Shown: positions 24,155 to 34,503, counted from the stretch's first letter. The stretch: 64,000 nt of DNA from Streptomyces sp. Tue 6430 (GCA_021568835.1 JAKGSH010000010.1:1426001-1490000), one strand, 5' to 3'. Program-made: numbers and translations. The notes: generated from the sequence alone by a model not told the origin.

Positions 24155-26674
24155 TCAAGCCGCGTGGGAATCGGACGGAGGTCGCTCGCCCGACACGAGG
24201 GCACTCGCGCTGTAGGCGGCGCGGACGGCTGATTCCGGGAGGAATCGACTGGCCCGGCCGTTCCAGCTCACCACCAGTTCGTCCCGCGCGCGCGTCGCTG
24301 CCACGAACAGGAGCGAGCGGGCGCGCCGGTGCTCACGCTGATAACGCTGGGGATCTGTGTCCCGGAAGCCCTCGATGCGCTGATGCGGTACCTGGCCCTC
24401 GCTCACCGAGGCCAGGAACACCCGCTGGAACTCCAGCCCCTTGAAGCGGTACATGGTGCCGATGCGTACGCCCTCGCCCTTGCCGGGCCCGTCGTTGCCG
24501 ATCTCGACGGCGGGAATCCGGAACGGGTTCGAGCCGAGTGTGGCGGCCAGTTGCGTGGCCGAGGCCCCATCGGGCACACACACGGCCATCGCCGAGTACG
24601 GGGTTCCGTAGCGGTCGTGGCGCTCCTGGATGAGAGTGGCCAGCGCCCTCTTCTCCGTGGCCCAGTCGGGAGCCCGCCAAAACTGCGGGGTGAGGCCCGT
24701 GAGGACGGAGCGGTAACCGTCGAGAGTGTCGGGACCGTCGTCCAGGTCGTCGAAGGACTCGCCGTCCACCAGGCCTTGTGCGCTGCCCAGGATCTGGTGT
24801 GTGGTGCGGTAGTTGAGGCTCAGGCGGCGGGATGCCCGGCCGGGGGTGCGGATACCGAGACGCCCCAGGACGACCTGGTGGGAGTAGATGCGCTGGTGGG
24901 CGTCGCCGACGAGAAAGATGTCGTCGGGACCTTCGGGCACCATCGCACGCAGCATGCGCCAGTGCGATGCGGACAGGTCCTGGGCCTCGTCCACCACCAC
25001 GTGCTGATAGCGGGGCTTGAGCCACATCCCGCTCCCTGCCTCCCGGTGCAGGAGATCCCGGCCGCCCTGCTCGGCCTTGTAACGCTGCTGCTCCGCTACG
25101 CGAGCCGCGTGATGCTGTTCGAGTCGCGCGGCCTCGTCGGCGACCAGGGCGTGGGTGGTACGCCGGGGCGGACCCGCGAGCCGGTGCCGGTACGCCTGGA
25201 CCAGGCTCCAGATCTGTCGGCGCTCCGGACGCTGAAGCCTGCCCCGGCCCGGCCGTTCCGCACGGAAGTACTGGTCCTGGGTGCCGCAGCCCTGCGCGAG
25301 GATGACGTGCTTGAACTCGGAGTCGAGGAACTCCGCGTCGTATCCGTCGACCCCCTCCTCCATGCACACCGTGTGCCACAGGTCCAGGGCTGCTTTGTCG
25401 TCCAGCGGACTGCCGAGGTCGCTGGTGGGGTGCTCGGCGACGACCGCGCGGGCGAGCCGGTCGATGGAGACGACGTGCACCCGGCTCAGCAGCTGCTCGC
25501 CGCCGAGGAGCTGAAGCCGGTGCTTGAGGTCCGCGGCGAGATTGGTGTTGTAGGTGGTGAGCAGCACCGGCCTGGTACGGCCCGGCGGCAGTCTGTCCAC
25601 GAGGTGCCGTACGCGATGCAGGGCGACGACGGTCTTGCCGGTACCGGGGCCGCCGGTGACCTTGGCGGAGCCCTTGAACGCCGTGGTGGCGAGCCGTCGC
25701 TGCTCGGGGTGGAGGAACAGCCGCCACGCTTCGAAGCTGTCGCCGAGCGCGCCGAGAACCGCAGTGTCCTCCGTGCTGACCTGGGAGACCGGCCGGCGTG
25801 CGGCGCGCGCCCAGTCGCCCGGGTCGACACTGCCTTCCGCCCGCCACTGCTCGGTGATGTGGCGGCGCACGTCAGCTGTGTCCATACCCGCGTGCAGGGC
25901 CCGCAGGACCTCGCGGGTGAGCTGCGGCAGATTGTGACCGAGGAGGGCCTCCAGGCGGCGCTCGTCAGTGACCCGTCGCAGGGAGGGAAGCAGCGAGGGA
26001 ATGACCCCGAGACGGGTGAGGGTGACCTCGTCGTACTGGTCGAACAGAGGGAGCGGCGGGCTTTGCGCGGGTGCCGGCTCCGTCCGGTTCTCCGGAGCGC
26101 CGACATCGCTGAACGACGTACCGGTACTGCCCGTCCTGCTCGGTTCCGCGTGATCGGCGTCGTCCTGTGCCGCCTGTGCGTGATCGGCCTCGGGGCCGTT
26201 CACGGCTGCGGTCGTGTCCTGCGCCCCGCCCGTCCCGCCACGCTCACGGTCCGCGCGCCGCCCCGTGTGGCTTGCTCCGGACACCGTGGACCGCTCGGGC
26301 AGAGCCACGACGGTGGCGCTCACCTGGGCCTGGTCGACCAGCTCGATGCCGCCGGACACTTCGTTGATCGTGACCGTGAGACGCGTCAGGTCGTCGTGGG
26401 CACGCGCGCCCTCGCGCACCGCGAGCAGCGTGAACCGGTGCTGCTCCGTCTCCAGGAGCAGGGCCATGCGGCCGCCGTCCAGGGTGGCCAGCGACAGCTG
26501 CCCGTTGGAACCGGCGGCCCGCAGCGGGGCGAGCCGGATGGCCCGGCTGGTCCGGTCGGCCCGCAGTCGCCGGACGAAGTCGCCCACCGAGTTCTTCGCG
26601 CCCGCCCCGAGGACGCGTACGTCCTCGTGTGCCTGCGGTGCGATGGAGACCTGCGTACGGATCTTGTCACTCAC
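24155..26674 (-). CDS. SF1 (UvrD/Rep-like) helicase with ParE-like N-terminus
   Basis: 839 residues. Helicase motifs: Walker A GGPGTGKT at 341-348, LLTTYNTNL, DEAQDLSASHW (Walker B/II), GDAHQRIY (III), SLNYRTT (IV), GTMYRFKGLEF (V), LFVAATRARDELVVSW (VI). Residues 1-115 (APQAHEDVRVLGAGAKNSVGDFV; GRMALLLETEQHRF) resemble the ParE/RelE-like domain found in front of some UvrD-like helicases in defence loci; I infer this from pattern only. The GTG at 26674 has AGGAGA at ideal spacing and overlaps the previous stop by 8 bp, so translation is coupled to the giant helicase. Probably an ATP-driven translocase acting on invading DNA or on the methylase/nuclease complex. Confidence 0.85.
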   Translation of the reverse strand: MSDKIRTQVSIAPQAHEDVRVLGAGAKNSVGDFVRRLRADRTSRAIRLAPLRAAGSNGQLSLATLDGGRMALLLETEQHRFTLLAVREGARAHDDLTRLTVTINEVSGGIELVDQAQVSATVVALPERSTVSGASHTGRRADRERGGTGGAQDTTAAVNGPEADHAQAAQDDADHAEPSRTGSTGTSFSDVGAPENRTEPAPAQSPPLPLFDQYDEVTLTRLGVIPSLLPSLRRVTDERRLEALLGHNLPQLTREVLRALHAGMDTADVRRHITEQWRAEGSVDPGDWARAARRPVSQVSTEDTAVLGALGDSFEAWRLFLHPEQRRLATTAFKGSAKVTGGPGTGKTVVALHRVRHLVDRLPPGRTRPVLLTTYNTNLAADLKHRLQLLGGEQLLSRVHVVSIDRLARAVVAEHPTSDLGSPLDDKAALDLWHTVCMEEGVDGYDAEFLDSEFKHVILAQGCGTQDQYFRAERPGRGRLQRPERRQIWSLVQAYRHRLAGPPRRTTHALVADEAARLEQHHAARVAEQQRYKAEQGGRDLLHREAGSGMWLKPRYQHVVVDEAQDLSASHWRMLRAMVPEGPDDIFLVGDAHQRIYSHQVVLGRLGIRTPGRASRRLSLNYRTTHQILGSAQGLVDGESFDDLDDGPDTLDGYRSVLTGLTPQFWRAPDWATEKRALATLIQERHDRYGTPYSAMAVCVPDGASATQLAATLGSNPFRIPAVEIGNDGPGKGEGVRIGTMYRFKGLEFQRVFLASVSEGQVPHQRIEGFRDTDPQRYQREHRRARSLLFVAATRARDELVVSWNGRASRFLPESAVRAAYSASALVSGERPPSDSHAA

Positions 26675-29600
26675 CCCGGTCTCCTTCCCGCGCGTCGCCT
26701 CCACGGGGGCTGTGCGGTCGCCCGCCGGTCAGTGCGGCGAGTTCCGTCGCGTCCCATTCTCCTGCGGCGCGCACCTGCCATCCAGCGGCATGACACTGCG
26801 TCATATAAGCGGTGTCCTGGGCATCCTGGGCGAGCACGACGCCGACGCGGCGGTCCGGCCAGGCCAGTTCGATCGGACGGGCGATTCCCTCGGCGTCCCA
26901 GCCCACTGTGGGCGCCGGCACGTCACCGCGCGCGGCCAGGGCTTCGGCCAGCTCGCCGAGTGCCGGTTCGTCGCCCTCCGCCAGCTCGCCGATGACCAGG
27001 CCCCACGCCTCACGTTCGACCGGCGTCAATGGGCCTTCGGCCGCTGCTGAGCCTGCCGTACCTGCCGCAGGCGCAACAGTGGGTGTCCGCGACCGGTCCA
27101 GACCCGAGCCGGGCTGCTCCTTGCGCAGCGCGGGCAGCAGCCCGTCGCCGCGGACCGCTGTCGCGGCGAGCAGTCCCGCGTCGAAGCCGTCCAGGGAGGT
27201 CCTGGCCAGGACGAGGCCGTCGGCCTGCCCGGATCCGGTGGGATCGAGGAACTGGAGGATGTTCCCCCAGCACAGCCAGGCCTTCCAGCGGCGTCGGTGG
27301 TCCGGCCCGTCGCCGTGCACGGTCTCACCCCGGTCGTCGAGGACGGCCAAGGCGCTCCAGCGCTGCCTCCCCTCGCGCCGGTCGACGACCGCGACGAGCG
27401 GCAGCCCGGAGGCGTCCTCGGCGGGGATGAGCTTGAGGCCCTCGCCCGCGGCGGAGGGCGGGTGCTCTCCACGCAGGGCGGCCTCGATCCACGGCACGGC
27501 CTCCGCCGGACCCGCGTCGACGGCTCCCCTGGTGACGTACAGCAGCCCGCCCACGCACAGTTCGGCCAGCTTGTGCCAGAGCCTCAGGTCCGGGTTGCGC
27601 AGATAGCCGAGGAGTGAGGGGATCGCCCCCGCGTACAGCAGCGCGTCGGCCTCCGCCGGGTCGCGGCGGCGCCTGGCCCACTTCACGCGGACCTGACCGC
27701 CTGGGGAGTCGTCGCCCGTCACCCGGTAGGGCGGCCAGGCGGCGTCCGAGGCCCGGCCGGCCAGCAGGCCGGCGAGCGGGGTCGGGGCTGCCTCGGTGTC
27801 GTCGGTCCGGTCGGCTGCCTCGGCCGGTGGGGGCGTGAGCTCACGCTCCCAGGCCATCACGTCGTCCCAGGTGATCTGCCAGACGAGGGTGCCGTCGGCG
27901 CGCAGCCGGGCCCGCTTGGCCGCGTCGTCGGCGATCCTGTTCGTCTGCGACGAGGCGTGCCAGCGGTAGCCGTCGAGGTAGACGGCCACGGACAGGGGTG
28001 GAGCCGCCTCGGCCCCGGCGGCGTCGGTGACCGGGCGCAGTATCAGGTCGGGCCGGGTGCCGTGCTCGTCGAGCGGCTTCTGCGCCACGGCCTCCCAGCG
28101 GATCGCCGAGCCGTCGCGCCGGCGCAGCGCGAACCGCTTGCCGTGCCGCCCGGTCGGTGTCTCACCGTGGCTCTGCTCCGCCCGGTTCTCGGGCCGGGCG
28201 AGCCAGCGGTCCAGGCAGTCGATGAAGCGGCGCTCCAGATCGCTCTCGGCCTGGGCGGCGAACCGGACGCGCGAGCCGGGGGCCACGGTCCCGGCCTCGC
28301 TCACATCCCAGTCGCTGTGGCCGTCCTCGCCGAGGAGCGCGTCCAGCATCCACAGCGCTTCCTGCCGGTCGATCAGCGGGTACTCACGCTGTTTGGCGTA
28401 CGGGAGCAGGCACCGGTGACAGGCGCGGCGCGGCCCGTCCTCGTCCTTGCAGGGGCAGTCGCGCAGCTTGCGCTGGGCGGCGGCGAGAACGGCCCGGAAC
28501 TCCGCGCCGTTCTCGCCGTCCACGAGCCGCTGGAGGTAGCCGGTGCCTCCCGGCAGGGCGTCGTAGAGGACCAGGTAGTGGCGGGTGAGGCCGGTCTCGC
28601 GGTCGGGCTCGGTGCTGGGCGTGGACCGGATGTGGGCCGGGTCTCCGCCGTAGCGCCGGGCCAGGCCCAGGTGCAGGGCGGCCGAGAACGAGGCCAGACG
28701 CTCCTCGACGAGCAGGGTCGCGGCGGGCAGCAGGATGCGCAGTGCTTCCGTGGTGTGCTCGGTGGCCGTGATGACCCGCTGGTCCCCGGCGGCGGCGGGC
28801 CGGTCCTTGCGGCGGGTCGGGCACCACGGCCGGTGGTGGCGCAACTCCGGTCGCCCGGCGGCCGATTCGCTCAGCTCGCCCTGCGTGGGCGCGTGCTCCG
28901 GCTCGCGGTCGGTGGCACCGCCGCACAGGGGGCAGACCGAGAAGGCTGTCACGGTGGTGTGCTGGCCCGCGATGTGCGTGTCGGGGCGGCCCATGGTCCG
29001 TACAGGGCCGAGGTTGAAGTGCCGGATGACGGCTTCCCGAACATGGTCCACGCCGAAGGTCGTGCCCTGGTGGCGCCAACTGCGCAGAATCGTCTTCGGG
29101 TTGACGTCGACCGCGACGACCTGGGTGTAGCGGCGCTCGGTGCGGGTGTCGCGGTCGTCGATGATCCGGGCGTCGTCCCGCTTGTCGCGGGAGGTGACTT
29201 TACGGGGCACGATGACCTGGTGCAGGGCCGAGCGTCCGCCGATTCCGGGCCCCTGACAGCGCGGGCAGGGCGAGGTGTCCTGCTCGGCGTCCGACGACGT
29301 CCGTACGTATCCGCACTCCTGGCAGAGCCGCCAGGAGCGCAGGGTCGCGGAGGCGTCCTCGTTGCCGGGGGTGCGGGAACCCAGATCGAAGCCGTCGACG
29401 ACATGCCGGTACCCGCGTACGTAATAGGCGCTGCCGGGGGCCAGTTCCGTGAGCGCGGACTCGGCCGGCCGTTCGTACAGGCGGGTCTCGGTGCGCCAGC
29501 GGGACTTGGGCGCCTGATCGCTGTCGTCCGTCGCCGCGCGGGCTGCGGGCGCCGGTTCCTTGTGGGTGAGGGCCGCTTCGAGGCGTACGCCGCCCTCGAC

Positions 29601-32600
29601 CAGGCTGTAGTTGGGCAGCAGGCCGTGCTCGACGAGGAAGCCCTGGGCACCGGACTGGCTCAGCTGCTGGATGCGTTTGGTGACGGCGGCGGCCTCGCGG
29701 CGCAGCGCGCGCTGGTCGCGCGCCTGGTCCTCGACCTTGTCCGTGAGGGAGTCCGCCGCCTCGTTGATCATGGCGCGGCGGTCGATCAGTGAGGCGCGCT
29801 CCGACTCCCAGGCGTCCTCGGCCTGGGCCACTCGGGCGGCGAGCTTCGTCCTGGCGTAGTCGAGCAGGGTCTCGCGGGCCTCATCGGACACGCCGGAGTC
29901 CGCGACGCCCTCGATGGCGGGGAAGAGATCCAGGAACGTGTGTGCCAGGTCCGTGCGTCCGGACACGGCCCGGCGGAACGTGTGCAGCCAGCCGACGCGG
30001 CCGAACAGGGCCGTCGCCCGGTCGGGCAGCGGCAGTACACCGTCGAGCCGGCCGCGGGCGGCCAGGTCGATGAGATGCGCCGTGTACTGGCGGCACAGCA
30101 GTTCGCCCGCCGACAGGAAGCAGCCCGGAGGCAGGATCTGGCCGGCGATCAGGTGGCGTGGTTCGGCGAGGTGGTAGAGGGCGCGCGGGCTGGTGTCGGC
30201 GAGGGACACCATCAGCGCGTTGCCCGTCGAGCGCCCCGCGCGGCCGACGCGCTGCACGTAGTTGGCCGTCGTGGCCGGGAGGGAGGCGAGCACGACGGCC
30301 TCCAACTGACCGATGTCGATACCCAGTTCCAGCGTCGGGGTGCAGGACAGGACGTTCGGGTCGGTGTGCCGCCTGCCTTCCCTGAAGCCCCGCTCGACCT
30401 CTTCGCGTTCCTTGCGTTTCAGTACACCGGTGTGCTCGGCGGCGACGACGCTGTACGGTCCGGCCTCGCGGTACAGGCGCCGGTAGTAGTCGTGGCGGTG
30501 GTCGCGGGCGGCCCGGCCGCCCGCTTCGGGCGACGGTGACGCGAGTTCGCCTGCGCAGCCCTTCACCAGACAGGTCAGCCCCTGCCAGACGGCCACCCGC
30601 TCGGGCGGCACGGTCTGTGTCCACCCGCACTCGGGGCAGGTCAGCGCGGCGCGTGTGGTCTGCTCGTCGTCCAGCGGCCGGACCCGCACATGGCCCGGTG
30701 TCAGCCCGTACACCCGAGGGCCGTGGCCACCGCCCGGCCTGGCGTCGCCGGTGCGCCGCACGGCCAGCGCCCCGATGTCCTCTTCCGCGAGCTGTTCCAT
30801 CAGGTCGGCGAGGAAGGCTCCGGCGGCGGACCGTTCCAGGCCCAGGCAGCGCTCGGTGAAGTCCGCGTACCAATTCTCCCGGCTGTCGACCCGCTCGAAG
30901 TCGGTCGACCCGGCCCGGCCGCCCACCAGCACGAATGCCGGCGCGCCCGAGTTCCTCCCGAAGGCGGGCATCCCCTCGGGGCGTCCCCACCACACCGAGT
31001 GGCGGTTGCGCCCCTCGTCCTTCACGAATCGTTTGAGCCAGGTGTGCTGGATGCCACCGCTCACCCGCACGTGTTCGAGCAGGCCGCGTACGAACCCTTC
31101 GAAGTGCCTCAGCCGCTCCTCGCTCCCGGGCGGCGGGAGCTGCCGCCGCGCCGCCGGATGGCCGGCGCCGGGCCGTCCGCCCTCCTGGCCAGGCTCAGGC
31201 GGATCCTCAGGCAACTGCCCGGCACGCAGGGCGCGTTCGTGCTTCTCGTACAGCGCCTCGGCGGTTTTCGCGGCCCGCTCGGGGTCCGGCAGGCACACTT
31301 CGGCGGCGGCGGTGCGGGTGAGCTCCAGGGTGCGGCCGAGGCGGGAGTTGAGGCCGAACTCCAGGATGGTGTTCAGCGCGAGCCGTTCACCGACCAGTTC
31401 CCACGTGCGGCCGGGGATGCGCTTCTTGCCCGCGAGGAGACCCGCCACCCGGTCCACGTCGTGCAGGTCCGGCGGCACCACGGAGGCGAGCAGCCGGTCC
31501 TCGTCGACGGCCGCACGGCGCACCAGGGCCGCGATCAGTTCGTTCAGCGGCACTCCGCGGGCGGCAAAGTCGGCTTCCCGCTCGGTCTGTTCGCGCAGCT
31601 GCTCGTCGATCAGGGAACGCAGTGAGAACTTCCAGGCCCGGCTCGCCACGAATCCGGCGAGGTGCGCGGCGTCCTGCACCGCGTCGTTGAAGATCAGGGT
31701 CCGCCTGCGGTCTCGTCCCTCGGGGTCCTTCTTGGGCAGCTCGCCGCCGGTGAACAGCTGGGTGACGGCCACGGACGCGAGCGGGGCGACACCAGCACCG
31801 AGAAAGCGGATTCCCTCGGCCTGACCGCAGGCGGGGCAGCGGTCCTGTTGGGAGTACTCGTTCTGTGCGCCGTTCTCGTACCAGAGTTTGACGAAGACGC
31901 CGCTGTCCGGGGCGTCGGCGATCTCGTCGCTGTCGAGGAGGACCTCCTCGGGGTCGAGGCCCCGCAGCCGTTCGCCGTCGCTCTCCAGGACCAGGACCGT
32001 CGCCTCGTCGCCGGCGCCCCTGCGGCGGCGGCTCGCCCGCCGGGCGAGGGTCCGCCGTGCCTGCTCGGCCGCCTCGCCCGGGGTGGCCGCCATCAGCGCC
32101 CGGACCCGGCCCTTGGCCGAGCCGCCCGACGCGCTGCGGCGGTAGATCTCCTCCGGCGCGCTGACCAGGGAGGCCGGACCGCGCTCGGGGCAGATCGCGC
32201 TCCAGCCGGACCGTCCGCAGTGCCGGCAGTACACGGAGGGCAGACGCCCGGCACCGCGCGTGTGCCGCCTCCGCTCCTCCTGTGCGGCCCGTACGACGGC
32301 CTGGGCCGCCCCGGCGGGTCCGCCCGCAGCCGTACGGGCGTCCGCGTCCGGCGCCACGGCGGCCTGGTCGGCGTCCGACCAGGAGAACACCGGGCGCGGC
32401 CCGACGAACCGCAGCACCCGGGACAGCGCCCGAAGCCACAGGTGGGACTCGACGAGCAGGAGCGGGCGCTCGTGACCGGCCGCCGCGTCCGGGGCGCGGG
32501 CCTCCGAGATCAGCGCGACGAACCGGGCGAGCGCCTCTTCGAGGAGCGGCGCGTCCTGCTCGGACCAGGCCCAGGCCTCGGTGCCCGCCCCGGCCCGCGT

Positions 32601-33887
32601 GCCGGAGTCCGTGCCGGAGTCCGTGCCGAACGCGGCCAGCACCTGGGCGGGCGTCCGGGGCTCGTCGAGCCCCGCCCGCAGCAGAGCATGGGTGAGCGGG
32701 TGGGCGAGCAGGCGCCGACCCAGTTCCCTCGGGTCGTCGGCGTCGCAGTTCAGCACCGCCCGCGCGAGTGCCGTCATACCGGGACTCGGCTCACCGTCCT
32801 GCCCTTCCGGCGGCGGTGCGGGATAGGGCAGCGCCACGAGCGCGGCCGGGTCCGGAACGGGCAGTGTCAGGTCGACCGGAGACAGGAGCGTGTCGAGCCC
32901 TTGCCGGTCCTCCCCGACGACCGAGTCCTCGGGAAACCGCACACCGAACACCTGCGAGGCGACCGCCAGCATGGGCGCGGCGGCGCTCTGTGCCGCGCCA
33001 CCGCCCTCACCGTCTCCTGGCAGGCCGGCCGTGGTTCCCGGGTCCGCGGCCGTCGCGCCGAGGGTCGCCGAGGTCGCCACCGGGCAGATCGAGCCGAGTG
33101 GGCGCCCCGGCTCGGCGGCGCCCACCACGGACGCGAGCCTCCGCAGCAGCATCGCCACATCGGTGCCCTGCGCGCCGTCATACGTGTGGAACTCGTCGAT
33201 CACCACGTACGCCAGGTCCGCGTCCCGCCACAGCGGGGCGTCCTGCTGCCGCTGGAGCAGCAGGTCCAGCATCTTGTAGTTGGTGATGAGGATGTCCGGC
33301 GGGTTGCGGCGGATCTCGGCCCGCTCGACCATGACCCGCCCGTACGGCGAGCCCGTCCTGGTCGCGCTCGCCTCACCGATGTACAGCCCGGCGGTGACTC
33401 CCCCCTCCCGCAGGCGGTCGTCGTCCAGGAGCTTGCCGAGACGGTCGGCCTGGTCGCCCGCCAGCGCGTTCATCGGATACAGCAGCACCGCCTTGATGCC
33501 GTGCCTGCCCGCCGACTTCGCGCGCAGACAATGGTCGATGACCGGCACCAGGAACGACTCCGTCTTGCCCGAGCCCGTGCCCGTGGTCACCAGCGTGGGC
33601 CGCGGTGCACGGCCTCCCTTGCTGCTGAGCCGCTCGAACGCCTCCGCCTGGTGCGCGTACGGCCAGAAGCCCTGCTCCCACCAGTCCAGATGCCGCTCCC
33701 ACCCCTTCTCGGCGGCCCGGAACGGACGGCGGACGCGCAGATACGGGCCGCGGAACAGCCCGTCTCCCGGATCGGTCAGGAACTTTGTGAGGGCCTCCCG
33801 CGTATCCGGCTCGGCCAGCGCGAACGTCGTCGTCAGATACTCGACCGTCGTCTCGCGCAACGTCTGCGCGGCCAGTGTGGGTCTCAT
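26667..33887 (-). CDS. 2,406-aa DEAD/DEAH helicase with DUF1998 and nuclease-like C-terminus (DruE/DrmA-DrmB-like)
   Basis: SF2 helicase core at the N-terminus (Walker A TTGTGSGKTESF near residue 102, ALLYPMNALAGDQ, DILITNYKMLD, VIDEFHTYDGAQGTD, VATSATLG), interrupted by a long insertion with zinc-binding Cys pairs (CRHCG, CPACG, CPECG). The helicase C lobe follows near residue 1190 (TPTLELGIDIG, QRVGRAGRSTGNAL). DUF1998 is further on (YDALPGGTGYLQRL; Cys cluster CPCKDEDGPRRACHRC). After it comes a segment E-x-x-F, RPDLIL, VAVYLDGYRWHASS, DxxKRARLRADGTLVWQITWDDV, which looks like a Vsr/PD-(D/E)xK endonuclease fold. The size and domain pair fit DruE of Druantia or a DrmA-DrmB fusion. ATG 33887 was chosen; an upstream frame to 33932 lacks a ribosome site. 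Confidence 0.88.
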   Translation of the reverse strand: MRPTLAAQTLRETTVEYLTTTFALAEPDTREALTKFLTDPGDGLFRGPYLRVRRPFRAAEKGWERHLDWWEQGFWPYAHQAEAFERLSSKGGRAPRPTLVTTGTGSGKTESFLVPVIDHCLRAKSAGRHGIKAVLLYPMNALAGDQADRLGKLLDDDRLREGGVTAGLYIGEASATRTGSPYGRVMVERAEIRRNPPDILITNYKMLDLLLQRQQDAPLWRDADLAYVVIDEFHTYDGAQGTDVAMLLRRLASVVGAAEPGRPLGSICPVATSATLGATAADPGTTAGLPGDGEGGGAAQSAAAPMLAVASQVFGVRFPEDSVVGEDRQGLDTLLSPVDLTLPVPDPAALVALPYPAPPPEGQDGEPSPGMTALARAVLNCDADDPRELGRRLLAHPLTHALLRAGLDEPRTPAQVLAAFGTDSGTDSGTRAGAGTEAWAWSEQDAPLLEEALARFVALISEARAPDAAAGHERPLLLVESHLWLRALSRVLRFVGPRPVFSWSDADQAAVAPDADARTAAGGPAGAAQAVVRAAQEERRRHTRGAGRLPSVYCRHCGRSGWSAICPERGPASLVSAPEEIYRRSASGGSAKGRVRALMAATPGEAAEQARRTLARRASRRRRGAGDEATVLVLESDGERLRGLDPEEVLLDSDEIADAPDSGVFVKLWYENGAQNEYSQQDRCPACGQAEGIRFLGAGVAPLASVAVTQLFTGGELPKKDPEGRDRRRTLIFNDAVQDAAHLAGFVASRAWKFSLRSLIDEQLREQTEREADFAARGVPLNELIAALVRRAAVDEDRLLASVVPPDLHDVDRVAGLLAGKKRIPGRTWELVGERLALNTILEFGLNSRLGRTLELTRTAAAEVCLPDPERAAKTAEALYEKHERALRAGQLPEDPPEPGQEGGRPGAGHPAARRQLPPPGSEERLRHFEGFVRGLLEHVRVSGGIQHTWLKRFVKDEGRNRHSVWWGRPEGMPAFGRNSGAPAFVLVGGRAGSTDFERVDSRENWYADFTERCLGLERSAAGAFLADLMEQLAEEDIGALAVRRTGDARPGGGHGPRVYGLTPGHVRVRPLDDEQTTRAALTCPECGWTQTVPPERVAVWQGLTCLVKGCAGELASPSPEAGGRAARDHRHDYYRRLYREAGPYSVVAAEHTGVLKRKEREEVERGFREGRRHTDPNVLSCTPTLELGIDIGQLEAVVLASLPATTANYVQRVGRAGRSTGNALMVSLADTSPRALYHLAEPRHLIAGQILPPGCFLSAGELLCRQYTAHLIDLAARGRLDGVLPLPDRATALFGRVGWLHTFRRAVSGRTDLAHTFLDLFPAIEGVADSGVSDEARETLLDYARTKLAARVAQAEDAWESERASLIDRRAMINEAADSLTDKVEDQARDQRALRREAAAVTKRIQQLSQSGAQGFLVEHGLLPNYSLVEGGVRLEAALTHKEPAPAARAATDDSDQAPKSRWRTETRLYERPAESALTELAPGSAYYVRGYRHVVDGFDLGSRTPGNEDASATLRSWRLCQECGYVRTSSDAEQDTSPCPRCQGPGIGGRSALHQVIVPRKVTSRDKRDDARIIDDRDTRTERRYTQVVAVDVNPKTILRSWRHQGTTFGVDHVREAVIRHFNLGPVRTMGRPDTHIAGQHTTVTAFSVCPLCGGATDREPEHAPTQGELSESAAGRPELRHHRPWCPTRRKDRPAAAGDQRVITATEHTTEALRILLPAATLLVEERLASFSAALHLGLARRYGGDPAHIRSTPSTEPDRETGLTRHYLVLYDALPGGTGYLQRLVDGENGAEFRAVLAAAQRKLRDCPCKDEDGPRRACHRCLLPYAKQREYPLIDRQEALWMLDALLGEDGHSDWDVSEAGTVAPGSRVRFAAQAESDLERRFIDCLDRWLARPENRAEQSHGETPTGRHGKRFALRRRDGSAIRWEAVAQKPLDEHGTRPDLILRPVTDAAGAEAAPPLSVAVYLDGYRWHASSQTNRIADDAAKRARLRADGTLVWQITWDDVMAWERELTPPPAEAADRTDDTEAAPTPLAGLLAGRASDAAWPPYRVTGDDSPGGQVRVKWARRRRDPAEADALLYAGAIPSLLGYLRNPDLRLWHKLAELCVGGLLYVTRGAVDAGPAEAVPWIEAALRGEHPPSAAGEGLKLIPAEDASGLPLVAVVDRREGRQRWSALAVLDDRGETVHGDGPDHRRRWKAWLCWGNILQFLDPTGSGQADGLVLARTSLDGFDAGLLAATAVRGDGLLPALRKEQPGSGLDRSRTPTVAPAAGTAGSAAAEGPLTPVEREAWGLVIGELAEGDEPALGELAEALAARGDVPAPTVGWDAEGIARPIELAWPDRRVGVVLAQDAQDTAYMTQCHAAGWQVRAAGEWDATELAALTGGRPHSPRGGDAREGDRGE

Positions 33888-33990
33888 AGCGCGGCCGGCT
33901 CCCCCTCGGTACGGCAGTGGACCTCGTACCACTCAGTCCCTGAGTGATCGTCGTCCAGCTTACGGGGGCGCACCGACAGTGCACCGGCCA

Positions 33991-34503
33991 CTACGGATTC
34001 AGCCGAATCCGATCACCTCCGGTGGCCGACCGGTCACCGCCCCGCAGGGAGTACTCGGCCCATACGGTCTTGCCGGGCGGCCCGTCCGACCGTTCCCGCC
34101 ACCCCCACTTGGTAGCGAGCCCCGCGACGATCAGCAGCCCGCGCCCGCCTTCACCGTCGCCCCCGGGAGAAGCGGGCTCGGGCGTCCCCTCGGCGCGGGT
34201 GTCGGTCACCTCGACGCGGACGGTCACGGCGTCGGCCCCCAGCCACAGCCGGAAGTCCCGCCCCGCCACCCGTCCGTGCCGCACGGCGTTGGCGCACAGC
34301 TCGGCCACGACCAGGGTCACCTCGTCGTGCGCCGCCGACCCGTACGGCACACCCCACGCGTCGAGCCGCTGCCCGGCGAGCCGCCGCGCCAGTCTGGCCC
34401 CTCGGGGCGTGGAACTGAATCGCATCGTGAAGTGGTGGGTGGGGTCGGTGAGTTCCGTGTGGGGGACCACGTGGTCGGACGGTGCGCCGATCTGGTTCGT
34501 CAT
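33991..34503 (-). CDS. RsbW-like ATP-binding protein (HATPase_c anti-sigma-type)
   Basis: 170 residues: GHKL ATPase with N box VAELCANAVRHG, and G1/G2 boxes DTRAEG and GRGLLIVAGLATKWGW. Streptomycetes have dozens of such stand-alone ATP-binding proteins next to XRE/DUF397 genes (the WhiJ/AbaA-type cassettes), thought to modulate development or sigma factors, though most are untested. It is divergent from the XRE gene, 173 bp apart, and sits in the middle of the defence locus between the helicase and the methyltransferase genes, 103 bp after the start of the helicase gene. It may be a passenger or the regulator of the locus. Confidence 0.85.
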   Translation of the reverse strand: MTNQIGAPSDHVVPHTELTDPTHHFTMRFSSTPRGARLARRLAGQRLDAWGVPYGSAAHDEVTLVVAELCANAVRHGRVAGRDFRLWLGADAVTVRVEVTDTRAEGTPEPASPGGDGEGGRGLLIVAGLATKWGWRERSDGPPGKTVWAEYSLRGGDRSATGGDRIRLNP

